Assembly (NCBI GenBank): GCA_002787635.1
Contig: PCXK01000007.1
Coordinates: 205,894 to 240,521 of the forward strand
Direction of reading: 5' to 3'
DNA length: 34,628 bases
Source of the DNA: Alphaproteobacteria bacterium CG11_big_fil_rev_8_21_14_0_20_39_49
GTDB lineage: Bacteria; Pseudomonadota; Alphaproteobacteria; Rickettsiales; UBA6187
The notes below the pieces were generated by a model. It had not been told where the DNA came from. It did no database searches and was given only the letters and a program-made list of their open reading frames with translations. Positions within the stretch are counted from its first letter, which is position 1. Each line of letters starts with the position of its first letter. Position numbers and translations under genes: made by a program. Below, one piece after another: positions 9,465 to 16,797 of the stretch.

Positions 9465-10109
9465 CTACCATTTAAGGAACTTTCGTCCGATATTCATGCC
9501 GATTATAACCATCAATAGCATTGGTGCGTAGTGCCAAATAAGGATATGCTCGGCTTCATCGTTAGGCTCAATCAGCCTTAAAGCTATATATGAAAAGTTG
9601 ACCGCAGAAAGGCTAATCATAGCACCCGACCAGCTTTGGTTGGTGCTTGCACCCTTTTTGGCTAAAAACACCATAACTAAAATAGGGAATGCCGCAAATG
9701 CGAACATATCTGCAAAACACTTATATGTTGCGGTAGTGGTGTTAATCATGGTATTTGAACTGCCTTGGTCTATTAATCGTATTATCAATATAACCGTTAA
9801 CGCTATGAAAGGAATTGTTGCTAACAATTTAAGATTCTTTTTCTGGTGGCTATCAGGAGCGGCGAAATAAGCCGCCGTTAAACATGACAAAACAGAACCT
9901 ATAGCTGCTACTATAAGTTCTATAATAAAAACAGGCTCATTCATTTTGTCTGAAATGTCGTAACGAAACTGTAGGAAAAGCGGTAATATAGCAACATAGG
10001 AAAAGCCTGACAAAAACCACTTTAAAGCTATGACTTCAGGTGGTTTCATCTTTTTGACCGGTTCTAGTTCGTCAACTAATTTTTTTGTTAAGTCGTCTAT
10101 CTTACTCAT
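9465..10109 (-). CDS. nrsF: NrsF-type anti-sigma factor (DUF1109)
   Basis: The 214-residue protein has a cytoplasmic N-terminal tail (LTKKLVDELEPVKKMKPPE), about six membrane helices and the motif HILIWHYAPM near the C terminus, all typical of NrsF/DUF1109. In Caulobacter, NrsF holds the ECF factor SigF at the membrane and releases it on metal stress through conserved cysteines. Here Cys131 is present, but the residue before the EHILIWH region where I expect the second cysteine is Glu181; the other cysteine is C76. Its ATG overlaps the stop of the sigma gene (ATGA), so the pair is coupled. The likely partner is the sigma factor at 10106-10648. Confidence 0.87.
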   Translation of the reverse strand: MSKIDDLTKKLVDELEPVKKMKPPEVIALKWFLSGFSYVAILPLFLQFRYDISDKMNEPVFIIELIVAAIGSVLSCLTAAYFAAPDSHQKKNLKLLATIPFIALTVILIIRLIDQGSSNTMINTTTATYKCFADMFAFAAFPILVMVFLAKKGASTNQSWSGAMISLSAVNFSYIALRLIEPNDEAEHILIWHYAPMLLMVIIGMNIGRKFLKW

Positions 10110-10648
10110 TTTTTAGTCATTTTTTGTTTTAATGTTTTATATGTCCTGTGAGCGGAGGTCTTTACCGCCGATTCGCTCATATTTAATTTTTTAGCAACTT
10201 CTTTTGCCGTGTAGCCCTCAACCTTCATTAATTCGATAATTTTTCGTTGTTTTTCAGGCAATTCATCTATTGCACCATATAGTTCTTCGTATTCATCATC
10301 GGATTCGGTTACATTTATATCAAATTCATGTGATATTTCGTTTAAATAATCGGATTCATTCTCAGATTTTTTATATATCTTTCTAAAATGGTCGTATAAA
10401 CGGAATTTTGCGATAGAAAATAGCCACGGCTTAAAAGGGCGTGATTTATCGTAAGTATGCCTTGCGTTATGCAGGGATATCAGTATTTCCTGTATGATGT
10501 CTTCAACGTCCTCGGAATTTGATATCTTTTTCATGATATAACCTTTTAAAATGCGGTTACACTCACCCAAAAGCGAAGCATATGCCTGCTTGTCCCCTTG
10601 CTGGGAGCCGTGCATCAATTCTTCAAGGGATATTAAGTTTTCTGGCAT
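10106..10648 (-). CDS. sigF: ECF sigma factor, SigF-like
   Basis: The 180-residue protein has sigma region 2 (about 20-90, with SEDVEDIIQEILISLHNARH and PWLFSIAKFRLYDHFRK) and region 4 (about 125-178, LPEKQRKIIELMKVEGYTAKE, ending in the HTH segment SESAVKTSAHRTYKTLK). It lacks regions 1 and 3, so it is an ECF sigma factor. Coupling to an NrsF-type anti-sigma gene places it with the Caulobacter SigF group, which responds to heavy metals. The divergent bufferin gene has a promoter-like sequence of the expected SigF type. I see no equally good copy before the sigma gene itself. Confidence 0.9.
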   Translation of the reverse strand: MPENLISLEELMHGSQQGDKQAYASLLGECNRILKGYIMKKISNSEDVEDIIQEILISLHNARHTYDKSRPFKPWLFSIAKFRLYDHFRKIYKKSENESDYLNEISHEFDINVTESDDEYEELYGAIDELPEKQRKIIELMKVEGYTAKEVAKKLNMSESAVKTSAHRTYKTLKQKMTKK

Positions 10649-10807
10649 AAATCAGTAAGTTTACTTGGGCAATGTTAACGGTATAAAGGTTTATTATCAA
10701 CAGGTCAATCTTAGGAGTATGATTTTATATGGTGTTCGATAAATTTGTCATAGGCGAATTTATTTGTAATAACTATAAAAGATTTTGTAGATTTTAAAAA
10801 ATAATCT

Positions 10808-10833
10808 GTAACTATATGCTGGACTGAGTCGAA
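10808..10833 (+). promoter_or_regulatory. SigF-type ECF promoter of the bufferin gene
   Basis: GTAACT (-35) and CGAA (-10) are separated by 16 bases, close to the SigF consensus recalled from Caulobacter (GTAACC-N16-CGAA). The -10 element ends 49 bases before the ATG at 10883, leaving room for a short leader with the GGAGAA ribosome site. The matching sigma and anti-sigma genes are directly adjacent and divergent. Confidence 0.65.
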
Positions 10834-10882
10834 TATGTTAGCGATCAATCAATTAATATTAAAATATTTTGGAGAACTAAAA

Positions 10883-11161
10883 ATGAATACAAAATTGAAA
10901 AAAACTTTCCTTACTGCCGCTGCAACCGGTTTGTTAGCTGTTAGTGGTGCTGCTGTTGCAGTTGATGCAAAAGCTGAAGAAAAAGAAAAATGCTACGGAG
11001 TTGCTAAAGCCGGTTCAAATGACTGCGGTTCAAAATTTGCCGACCATTCTTGTGCCGGTCATTCTACTGTTGACGGTTCTACTGCTGCGTTTATATCATT
11101 GCCGAAAGGTCTTTGTGAGCGTCTTGCAGGCGGTTCTTTGGAGCCTTCGAAAGATGAGTAG
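10883..11161 (+). CDS. bufA1: BufA1-type bufferin precursor (DUF2282)
   Basis: Starting at ATG 10883 (GGAGAA upstream) the product is 92 residues. It has an N-terminal signal peptide (MNTKLKKTFLTAAATGLLAV...) and a mature part with four cysteines at 37, 48, 57 and 78 in the family pattern: EKCYGVAKAGSNDC, HSCAGHS and LPKGLCERL. DUF2282 proteins are now known as bufferins, periplasmic copper-binding RiPPs whose cysteines are converted to thiooxazole groups by a BufB (DUF692, MNIO family) enzyme with BufC. Neither bufB nor bufC follows; a 120-bp repeat and a terminator come next. The SigF-like promoter and nearby ECF/NrsF pair support metal-stress control. Confidence 0.85.
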   Translation: MNTKLKKTFLTAAATGLLAVSGAAVAVDAKAEEKEKCYGVAKAGSNDCGSKFADHSCAGHSTVDGSTAAFISLPKGLCERLAGGSLEPSKDE

Positions 11162-11175
11162 TAATACTATATATC

Positions 11176-11295
11176 TTAACTTTTCAAAAAGCATTGTCAT
11201 CCCCTATTTGTTCGGGGATCTGAATAAGTTAAAATAAGATCCCCCTATAATTTTCTACGAAAATTCGGGGGATGACGGCATAGTTGAAAAGTTAA
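11176..11295. repeat. 120-bp nested palindromic repeat, copy 1
   Basis: The element begins TTAACTTTTCAA and ends with its exact reverse complement TTGAAAAGTTAA. Inside, GTCATCCCC pairs with GGGGGATGAC, and two smaller hairpins (CGGGGATCT...AGATCCCC-like and GAATTTTCGTAGAAAATT) fill the centre. A second 120-bp copy is at 17421-17540 with the same ends and interior. It contains no gene and sits between bufA1 and a terminator. It resembles a small non-autonomous palindromic element. Confidence 0.85.
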
Positions 11296-11316
11296 TTTAC
11301 TATACTTTTAGATGTG

Positions 11317-11347
11317 AAAAACAGCCCTTAAAAAAGGGCTGTTTTTT
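11317..11347. terminator. Bidirectional terminator between bufA1 and the PAS-GGDEF gene
   Basis: AAAAACAGCCCTT and AAGGGCTGTTTTT form a perfect 13-bp stem with an AAAA loop, A-rich on the left and T-rich on the right. It can end transcription from both convergent genes. Confidence 0.9.
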
Positions 11348-11358
11348 ATTACATGGTA

Positions 11359-12432
11359 TTAATGCAGGTTAACAATCTCGTCTTTAGATACTTGATTTCT
11401 GCCGGTATTCTTAGCTATATAGAGTCTTGTGTCGGCTTGCTTATAAAGTTCGCTTGAGTTTAGTTCGTTATTTTCATCATTACACGCAATTCCGATAGAA
11501 ACCGTGCATTTGATTGGCATTATTGAATCTTTTACAAAGAAATTATGCTTTGCGACCGTTTTGCATATCCTGTCTGCTACCCAATAAGCCCCTTCCTCGG
11601 AGGTGTCGGGCAGGAATATACCGAACTCTTCGCCGCCTATGCGAGCCAGAAGATCCGTATCACGGACGCATGTTAACATAATCTCACTGATTTCTTTTAA
11701 TATTTTATCCCCTGTAGAATGACCGTAATCGTCATTTATCTTTTTAAAGAAATCAATATCTGCAATTAAAATGGAAAAAGGGCTTTCGGTACGTTGTGAA
11801 CGCTTTATTTCCGTGTCAATGCTTTCAAAAAATACCCTGCGGTTAGCTGTGCCTGTCAACGGGTCGGTGTTTGCCATCTTTACCAGTTCACGGCTGTTTT
11901 TCTCTTCTGCCTCAACACGGTCATTAATGTCCCGCAAGGAACCTATGGAGCCGATAATATTACCGTCATCATCAAACCACGGGTAAGATACGTCGGTTAA
12001 CCATATTTTTCTTCCGTCACGTGTTCTTACAAGATAATCAGCCTGCCATTTATTGACATCGCCGTTTTTACGGGTTTTTTCCAGTTCATCAAATGATTTA
12101 ATTGATTTCATTCCGTTGCTTATTATTTTTGTTTCAATAATTAATGAGCGGAAATTTATCTTTTTCATTTCTTCGGGCGTAAAACCAAGCAGTTTTACTA
12201 TTGCCGGGCTGATATAATCATATGTCATACTGTTATATCGAAGGCGATATATAGTATCAGATGAGTATGAGGTAAGTAAATCAAGCTCTTCTTTGAGTCT
12301 TTGTGATTTAGTTGAAAAAGGTAGTGATTTTGTAAATGAAGCGGCTTTCTTGGCGACGCTTTTGGGTTCTTTGTTTTCCAGAACTTTAAATAATGATTGA
12401 TATGTTCTTTTTGGTTTTCTAGTGGAAGTCAT
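11359..12432 (-). CDS. PAS-GGDEF diguanylate cyclase
   Basis: The 357-residue protein has a basic N-terminal tail, a PAS domain (about 50-175, ending with the PAC-type segment DDDGNIIGSIGSLRDIND) and a GGDEF domain (about 183-352). The cyclase motif is GGEEF at 266-270 and an inhibitory-site RxxD is at R257-D260, so it should be an active, product-inhibited diguanylate cyclase. No membrane segment is seen, so it is cytoplasmic, with the PAS domain sensing an unknown ligand, oxygen or redox signal. No EAL or HD-GYP partner occurs in the window. It is divergent from rpoN with a 269-base gap. Confidence 0.92.
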   Translation of the reverse strand: MTSTRKPKRTYQSLFKVLENKEPKSVAKKAASFTKSLPFSTKSQRLKEELDLLTSYSSDTIYRLRYNSMTYDYISPAIVKLLGFTPEEMKKINFRSLIIETKIISNGMKSIKSFDELEKTRKNGDVNKWQADYLVRTRDGRKIWLTDVSYPWFDDDGNIIGSIGSLRDINDRVEAEEKNSRELVKMANTDPLTGTANRRVFFESIDTEIKRSQRTESPFSILIADIDFFKKINDDYGHSTGDKILKEISEIMLTCVRDTDLLARIGGEEFGIFLPDTSEEGAYWVADRICKTVAKHNFFVKDSIMPIKCTVSIGIACNDENNELNSSELYKQADTRLYIAKNTGRNQVSKDEIVNLH

Positions 12433-12701
12433 TGAACAAGCCTCCTGCTTTTTGGGTTGGCGAATAATCCTGCGATTACTAAACCGAGTGTTTCTTTTGC
12501 CTTAAAAACACAATATGTAGTATATTTCTTATACTCTTATAAAAACGCATTAAAGTCAATCAAAAATTGCAAAAACGATTTTTTATTTAATCATAGAAAT
12601 AATCATGTTTTTAGGTTAATATAAAGCATATGCATAATTTATGCCAAAAGTATAAATTAATGATTTTGAGATTAGACTCGGTCTATAAATAAGGGGTAAA
12701 T

Positions 12702-14147
12702 GTGGCTGACTTAAGTTTACATATTAAACAGTCTCAATCAATGGTAATGACACCTCAATTGCAGCAGGCGATAAAAATTCTGCAACTGAGTAATGTTGAG
12801 CTGCAAGAATATGTTGAGCAGCAGATAGAAGAAAATCCCTTTTTAGATAACCCTGTCAGTGAAGTTGAAAATACGGACTCGGAAATTGATGAAAAATCTG
12901 AACCCGATATGGTTCCCGATAGTGAAAAAGATTATTCATGGGACGATGATCAGGTTTCTCCTGCGATATATGACAGCGATTCACCTACATATACAGGAGT
13001 AGGGAAGTCCGGCGGTTCTGATTTTAGCGAGAATGAATATGGCATAGAGCAAATAGCATCGCCCAAAATTACGCTGAAAGACCACATAATTGACCAGATA
13101 AATATAGACATTATCGACCCCGTACAAAAGATGGTAGCCCTGCACCTTGCCGATATGCTTGATGATAACGGATATCTGTCAGGTGATTTAAACTCGTTAT
13201 CTCAAGTGTTAAAATGCGATTTTAAAGAGATTGAATTAACTTTAGAGGTGCTGCACGGATTTGAACCTACGGGTGTTTTTGCAAGAAACCTGCAAGAGTG
13301 CCTTGCTTTGCAACTAAAGGAAAAAGATCGTTTTGATCCTGCTATGCAGCGTTTTGTAGAAAATATAGATATGTTCGCAAAGCGGGATATTAAGGGATTG
13401 AAGCGGGTTTGTAAGGTTGATGAGGAAGACCTTTTGCAGATGTGTGAGGAGATAAAAGCCCTCAATCCCAGACCCGGAAGTAGTTTTTCATCGGAAAATG
13501 TTCAGGTTTTGTATCCTGATGTTTTCTTAAAAAGAGGGGATAAAGGCAAGTGGATACTTGAAATTAATAACGAAATTTTACCAAGGGTATTGGTAAATAG
13601 AAAATATTATTCGGAAGTTGAGTGTAAAGTTAATGATAAAAGCAGTAAAAAGTTTCTTACCGATCAGTTTTCCACTGCGAACTGGCTGGTTAAAGCGTTG
13701 GATCAGAGGGCTAATACTATCTTAAAGGTGGCTACCGAACTGGTAATGCAGCAAGACGGATTCTTCAAAAAAGGGATACATTTTTTAAAGCCGTTGGTAC
13801 TTAGCGATATCGCACAGAAGATAGAAATGCACGAAAGCACCGTCAGCCGTGTGATAAACGGAAAATATATCGCAACACATATGGGAATATACGAGCTTAA
13901 ATATTTCTTTTCATCATCGGTAGGAAGCACTAACGGTATTGAAGATGTTTCAAGTAAAAGAATAAAATTCATGATTAAAGAGCTGATTGACAAAGAAAAA
14001 GGTGTGTCAGTCCTTTCAGATGCTAAAATAGCCTCAATCTTAAAAGCGAAGGGCATAGATGTAGCACGCAGAACGGTTATGAAATACCGTGAGGCAATGG
14101 GCATAGGTTCATCTGTGCAGCGTCGTGCCGATAAAAAGATGAGCTAG
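12702..14147 (+). CDS. rpoN: RNA polymerase sigma-54 factor
   Basis: The 481-residue protein has the three sigma-54 regions: the Gln/Leu-rich activator-interacting region I (SMVMTPQLQQAIKILQLSN), the acidic region II (about 55-110) and the DNA-binding C terminus with the RpoN box ARRTVMKYRE. A helix-turn-helix segment (HESTVSRVINGKYI) precedes it. Sigma-54 directs RNA polymerase to -24/-12 promoters and needs an AAA+ activator; none is in this window. The start is GTG at 12702, with AAGGGG just upstream. The gene ends three bases before the convergent frameshifted gene. Confidence 0.96.
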   Translation: MADLSLHIKQSQSMVMTPQLQQAIKILQLSNVELQEYVEQQIEENPFLDNPVSEVENTDSEIDEKSEPDMVPDSEKDYSWDDDQVSPAIYDSDSPTYTGVGKSGGSDFSENEYGIEQIASPKITLKDHIIDQINIDIIDPVQKMVALHLADMLDDNGYLSGDLNSLSQVLKCDFKEIELTLEVLHGFEPTGVFARNLQECLALQLKEKDRFDPAMQRFVENIDMFAKRDIKGLKRVCKVDEEDLLQMCEEIKALNPRPGSSFSSENVQVLYPDVFLKRGDKGKWILEINNEILPRVLVNRKYYSEVECKVNDKSSKKFLTDQFSTANWLVKALDQRANTILKVATELVMQQDGFFKKGIHFLKPLVLSDIAQKIEMHESTVSRVINGKYIATHMGIYELKYFFSSSVGSTNGIEDVSSKRIKFMIKELIDKEKGVSVLSDAKIASILKAKGIDVARRTVMKYREAMGIGSSVQRRADKKMS

Positions 14148-14150
14148 GGG

Positions 14151-14646
14151 CTATCCTTTTTTCCCCAGACTTGCTGCCAGAACTTCCATTCCGTCTTTGA
14201 AGGTTGTAAACATTTTCTTTCTTCTTTTTGCTTCCGAAATTGTAATTCTATCGTCATAAGGTAGCAGAAAACTGCCTCTTAAATGGAATATACAGATATT
14301 CATAACTATCCTTTTTGTATTTGTTTTGCAAAGTTCGTTCATGGCATTTTCATATTCTAAACTTCTTTCTTTTAGCCAGTTTTCATCGTCATTCCTGAAT
14401 CTTCCGGTACTAATCGGTTCGTAGCTGTAGGCACTTATATCAGGTGAGCCGAAGCGGAGGGTGTAAAGCCATCTAAGCCTTATTCCCGCCTCATGTTCAT
14501 CTTGTGAAATAAGCTTTTTTGCAAGGCATAGGTCAAGCGGTTCGGTTGTAATGCCTAGTTTTTTTTTTGGTTTGTAATTGGGGTGTGCCGTAATCTTTTT
14601 TGACTTTTAGTGTTTTCGGGCGACCTCTTTTTCTTGAAAATCCCAT
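14151..14646 (-). pseudogene. AT-hook phage-type protein, frameshifted at an A10 run
   Basis: The ATG at 14646 follows AGGA and starts MGFSRKRGRPKTLKVKKDYG, including an AT-hook-like RKRGRPK. After 26 codons a run of ten A (14559-14568, T on the plus strand) throws translation into a frame that stops after about ten codons. With nine or twelve A the frame would continue for 135 residues to the TAG at 14151, giving about 164 residues: KKLGITTEPLDLCLAKKLIS, LRWLYTLRFGSPDISAYSYE and so on. Similar small proteins with an N-terminal GTP(Q/E)L segment occur near phage or GTA-type genes in alphaproteobacteria. It could be a pseudogene, a sequencing length error, or a gene expressed by slippage. Confidence 0.7.
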
Positions 14647-14738
14647 GTAAAAAATCCTCTGTTTATGATTTATCCGACTTTTTTCGGTGGTGTTTAGTAA
14701 AGTATATATTTTTTAAAAATTGCACTGAAATCTTTAAT

Positions 14739-14961
14739 TTTTGTCATGCTGAACTTGTTTCAGTATCTATAGTGTTTCCAAATAACTTCCGTATTCTTTA
14801 TTATTGTCACCCCGTCGAATGACGAGGTCCGGTTTCAAAAGAGAGATTTTCCCCTTGTGGCTCCAGACCCCGTAATTCGACGGGGTGACAAATAATAGCG
14901 TGTAAATTGCTTTTTAACTTATGGAAATTATTTGGAATAATTATAGTTCAGTATGACAAAA
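14739..14961. repeat. 223-bp nested palindrome
   Basis: Three inverted repeats lie one inside another. The outer one is TTTTGTCATGCTGAACT / AGTTCAGTATGACAAAA; the middle is TTCCAAATAACTTCC / GGAAATTATTTGGAA; the inner is TTATTGTCACCCCGTCGAAT / ATTCGACGGGGTGACAAATA. This fills most of the 364-base gap between the flanking genes; no gene is seen there. The structure suggests palindromes inserted into earlier palindromes. The outer arm belongs to the same family as the elements at 16476 and 20963. Confidence 0.85.
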
Positions 14962-15010
14962 TATATATTTATTGAACACTCACACTTTTTCAGGCGGCTG
15001 TTTTATAGTG

Positions 15011-15415
15011 CTAATAATTATTAGCTTTTATATAATTTTGCGGTTTGGCGTTGCAGCTCGATAACTTGTTTAGCTGTCTGTGTTTTTTATTATATCTGGA
15101 GATGTAGGGTTTTTTGTTCTTTTTGAGTATTTTCCGTAATCCTTGAATTACAAAATCAGGACTTAATTCTGCAAATGAACAAACTAATATAAAATCTTCA
15201 TTATTATGTGAAAACCACGATATTGTTTTTGCGCGCTCTATCTTTGCCTTGATATCTTTCGGCTTTGATATTGAGTCAATTACCGCCTGCATAACAACCG
15301 ATTGCCATAAAGCTATTTCACCTGTTAAATCCTTTGTATTTATTTCAAAGTATCTTAATAATTCTTCAATTGAAAGTTGATTTGATTTGTGATTGTCTGC
15401 CGTGTTCTTGTGCAT
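15011..15415 (-). CDS. Small phage-type protein of unknown function
   Basis: I start this at ATG 15415 because GGAGATAATT precedes it; an ATG four codons upstream lacks a ribosome site. The product is 134 residues. The middle (EIALWQSVVMQAVIDSISKP, ERAKTISWFSHNNEDFILVC and SPDFVIQGLRKILKK) resembles small proteins of unknown role found in alphaproteobacterial phages and prophage regions with the pattern LW..VI.QA..D and W......DF..VC.LA.LDPD. The C-terminal tail is basic. It is divergent from the 111-residue gene and shares a gap with a perfect inverted repeat at 15498. Confidence 0.65.
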   Translation of the reverse strand: MHKNTADNHKSNQLSIEELLRYFEINTKDLTGEIALWQSVVMQAVIDSISKPKDIKAKIERAKTISWFSHNNEDFILVCSFAELSPDFVIQGLRKILKKNKKPYISRYNKKHRQLNKLSSCNAKPQNYIKANNY

Positions 15416-15497
15416 AATTATCTCCATTATTAGAATTGATATCCCCCATGTAAAATCAATTATAGGTTGAAAATATTTTGTTATGCAAATATATTTT

Positions 15498-15528
15498 ATG
15501 AAATATCATAATTTTTTTGATATTTCAT
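15498..15528. promoter_or_regulatory. 11-bp perfect inverted repeat in a divergent gap
   Basis: ATGAAATATCA and TGATATTTCAT are separated by nine bases. The site lies 83 bases from the minus-strand start (15415) and 115 bases from the plus-strand start (15643). Dyads of this kind in divergent phage-type gaps are often repressor operators; a hairpin or terminator is the alternative, with only a weak T-run in the loop. Confidence 0.45.
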
Positions 15529-15642
15529 GTAACATATTGTTTTAATGTTAATAACATTTTTTCCTTCAAGGCTTACATAGGCAAGGCTATTTGGTGTATA
15601 TTTAAATGGTAGTATGATGTTAAATATATATAAAGTCTGACT

Positions 15643-15978
15643 ATGAATGATTATGATAGAATTATCGGCGAACATAAGGAAGGGCTTGGTAAAACAAGGA
15701 AAATCATTGTAAATTTGATAGCAAGGCTTGAAAATGACATTGAAATTGCCGATGGTGATTGCACGGGTGGGCATAGTTATATCTGGGGTGATAAGGATAA
15801 TGCGGTTTCGTTGTTGACCAAGCTTACGGGGTTGCTTGTTAAAGTTGTACCGCTAGAAAAACAATTGCTGGATTCTGATAAAACGGACAATAAAACTTCC
15901 GAACTGCGAATTATAAACTCTGATGATAAAGAGATAATAAGACGTTTTTTAAAAAATTATAAAATTAACGGCGATTAA
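15643..15978 (+). CDS. Small protein of unknown function, phage-region neighbour
   Basis: The 111-residue protein looks mainly helical: an N-terminal helix (HKEGLGKTRKIIVNLIARLEN), a linker with GDCTGGHSYIWGDKDNA, a second amphipathic helix (LLTKLTGLLVKVVPLEKQLL) and a basic C-terminal helix ending RRFLKNYKINGD. No family is recognised with confidence. A terminase small subunit is conceivable because a large terminase follows 1.6 kb downstream on the same strand, but there is no direct support. No Shine-Dalgarno sequence is visible. Its stop overlaps the end of the convergent lipoprotein gene by four bases. Confidence 0.6.
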   Translation: MNDYDRIIGEHKEGLGKTRKIIVNLIARLENDIEIADGDCTGGHSYIWGDKDNAVSLLTKLTGLLVKVVPLEKQLLDSDKTDNKTSELRIINSDDKEIIRRFLKNYKINGD

Positions 15979-16628
15979 CGGCTCAAATACCCGTTGTAAT
16001 AATCCTGCGGATTTAGATATTGTGTTGTCGCCTTAAAAGACGATGACGGTCTATATTGGGGTTGTCCGTTATATCGGTAAAAATTGTAACCGTCTTTTTT
16101 TAAGTGGCTTTCGTTCGGATAATCCAGAATTTGCGGGTTAATTATTTGCGGCTTTATCTCTGCATAGCAACCTTTTTGCTCGGCAAGACGCTTGATGTAT
16201 TCCATTCTTTTGTTTGCGGCACTTTCAGCCCTGTTTAAACGGTATATGCCCAGTGCTGCATTTGGTGGGAAAATATATCCTAACCTAAAGCCTTCTTCGG
16301 CATTTGCCGCAATTTTAAACCTCTCGGCACTTCTTATGGCAGCTTCAAGCTGGTTGCAGTCAAGATATTTGTCCTTGTAGTCTTTTACATCGACAATAAC
16401 AGGCTTAGGAGCACATGCTGACGCTAATATTATTAGAGCAATACTTAACGGAATTGTGCGTTTTATGGTTGATGTGTCACCCTGAACTTGTTTCGGGGTC
16501 TTGTGTCCACGTGTGAGATGCTGAAACAAGTTCAGCATGACAAAAACAACTAATTTTAACGACTCAACCATTAAACGTAAAATTCGGATACTTAATATTA
16601 ATCGTTTCATTTTTACCATTTGAACCAT
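15975..16628 (-). CDS. Lipoprotein with palindrome inserted in its 5' end
   Basis: The reliable part begins at about residue 54 with a lipoprotein signal peptide, KRTIPLSIALIILASACAPK, followed by about 140 periplasmic residues rich in Tyr, Asn and Gln. No ATG lies next to the KR; the codon there is ATA. The upstream residues (VMLNLFQHL, then KQVQGD) are the translation of a dispersed palindrome, so the 217-residue reading with an ATG at 16628 is doubtful. Either the true start was destroyed, or translation begins at a repeat-derived or non-standard codon. The protein family is not recognised. Confidence 0.55.
   Translation of the reverse strand: MVQMVKMKRLILSIRILRLMVESLKLVVFVMLNLFQHLTRGHKTPKQVQGDTSTIKRTIPLSIALIILASACAPKPVIVDVKDYKDKYLDCNQLEAAIRSAERFKIAANAEEGFRLGYIFPPNAALGIYRLNRAESAANKRMEYIKRLAEQKGCYAEIKPQIINPQILDYPNESHLKKDGYNFYRYNGQPQYRPSSSFKATTQYLNPQDYYNGYLSR
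16449..16587. repeat. 139-bp palindrome at the 5' end of the lipoprotein gene
   Basis: The outer arms are 24 bases each (16449-16472 and 16564-16587) and match with four mismatches (TCAACCAT-N-AAACG core). Inside, at 16476-16541, sits a copy of the GTCA...CTGAACTTGTTTC / GAAACAAGTTCAG...TGAC element. The inner element has the same sequence family as 20963-21033. Confidence 0.8.
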
Positions 16629-16797
16629 TATTATTAAATTATAAACAAAGTAACATGTAAATTTGTAATTATCATTATAAATTTATATAAAATTTATGAT
16701 AATTACGATGAAAAATGAGACATTGAGGCATTAGGCGTTGTCAATTTTTTTTATATATGCTAACCTTGTACAGTTACAATAATGGGGTTTTTGCTTT

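Noticed and set aside
14610-14822. Plus-strand 70-codon frame
   Set aside because: It runs across the 5' end of the frameshifted gene and into the nested palindrome; there is no ribosome site and no protein-like composition.
15496-15774. Minus-strand 92-codon frame
   Set aside because: It overlaps the 111-residue gene in antisense and covers the AT-rich gap and dyad; no ribosome site or family signature.
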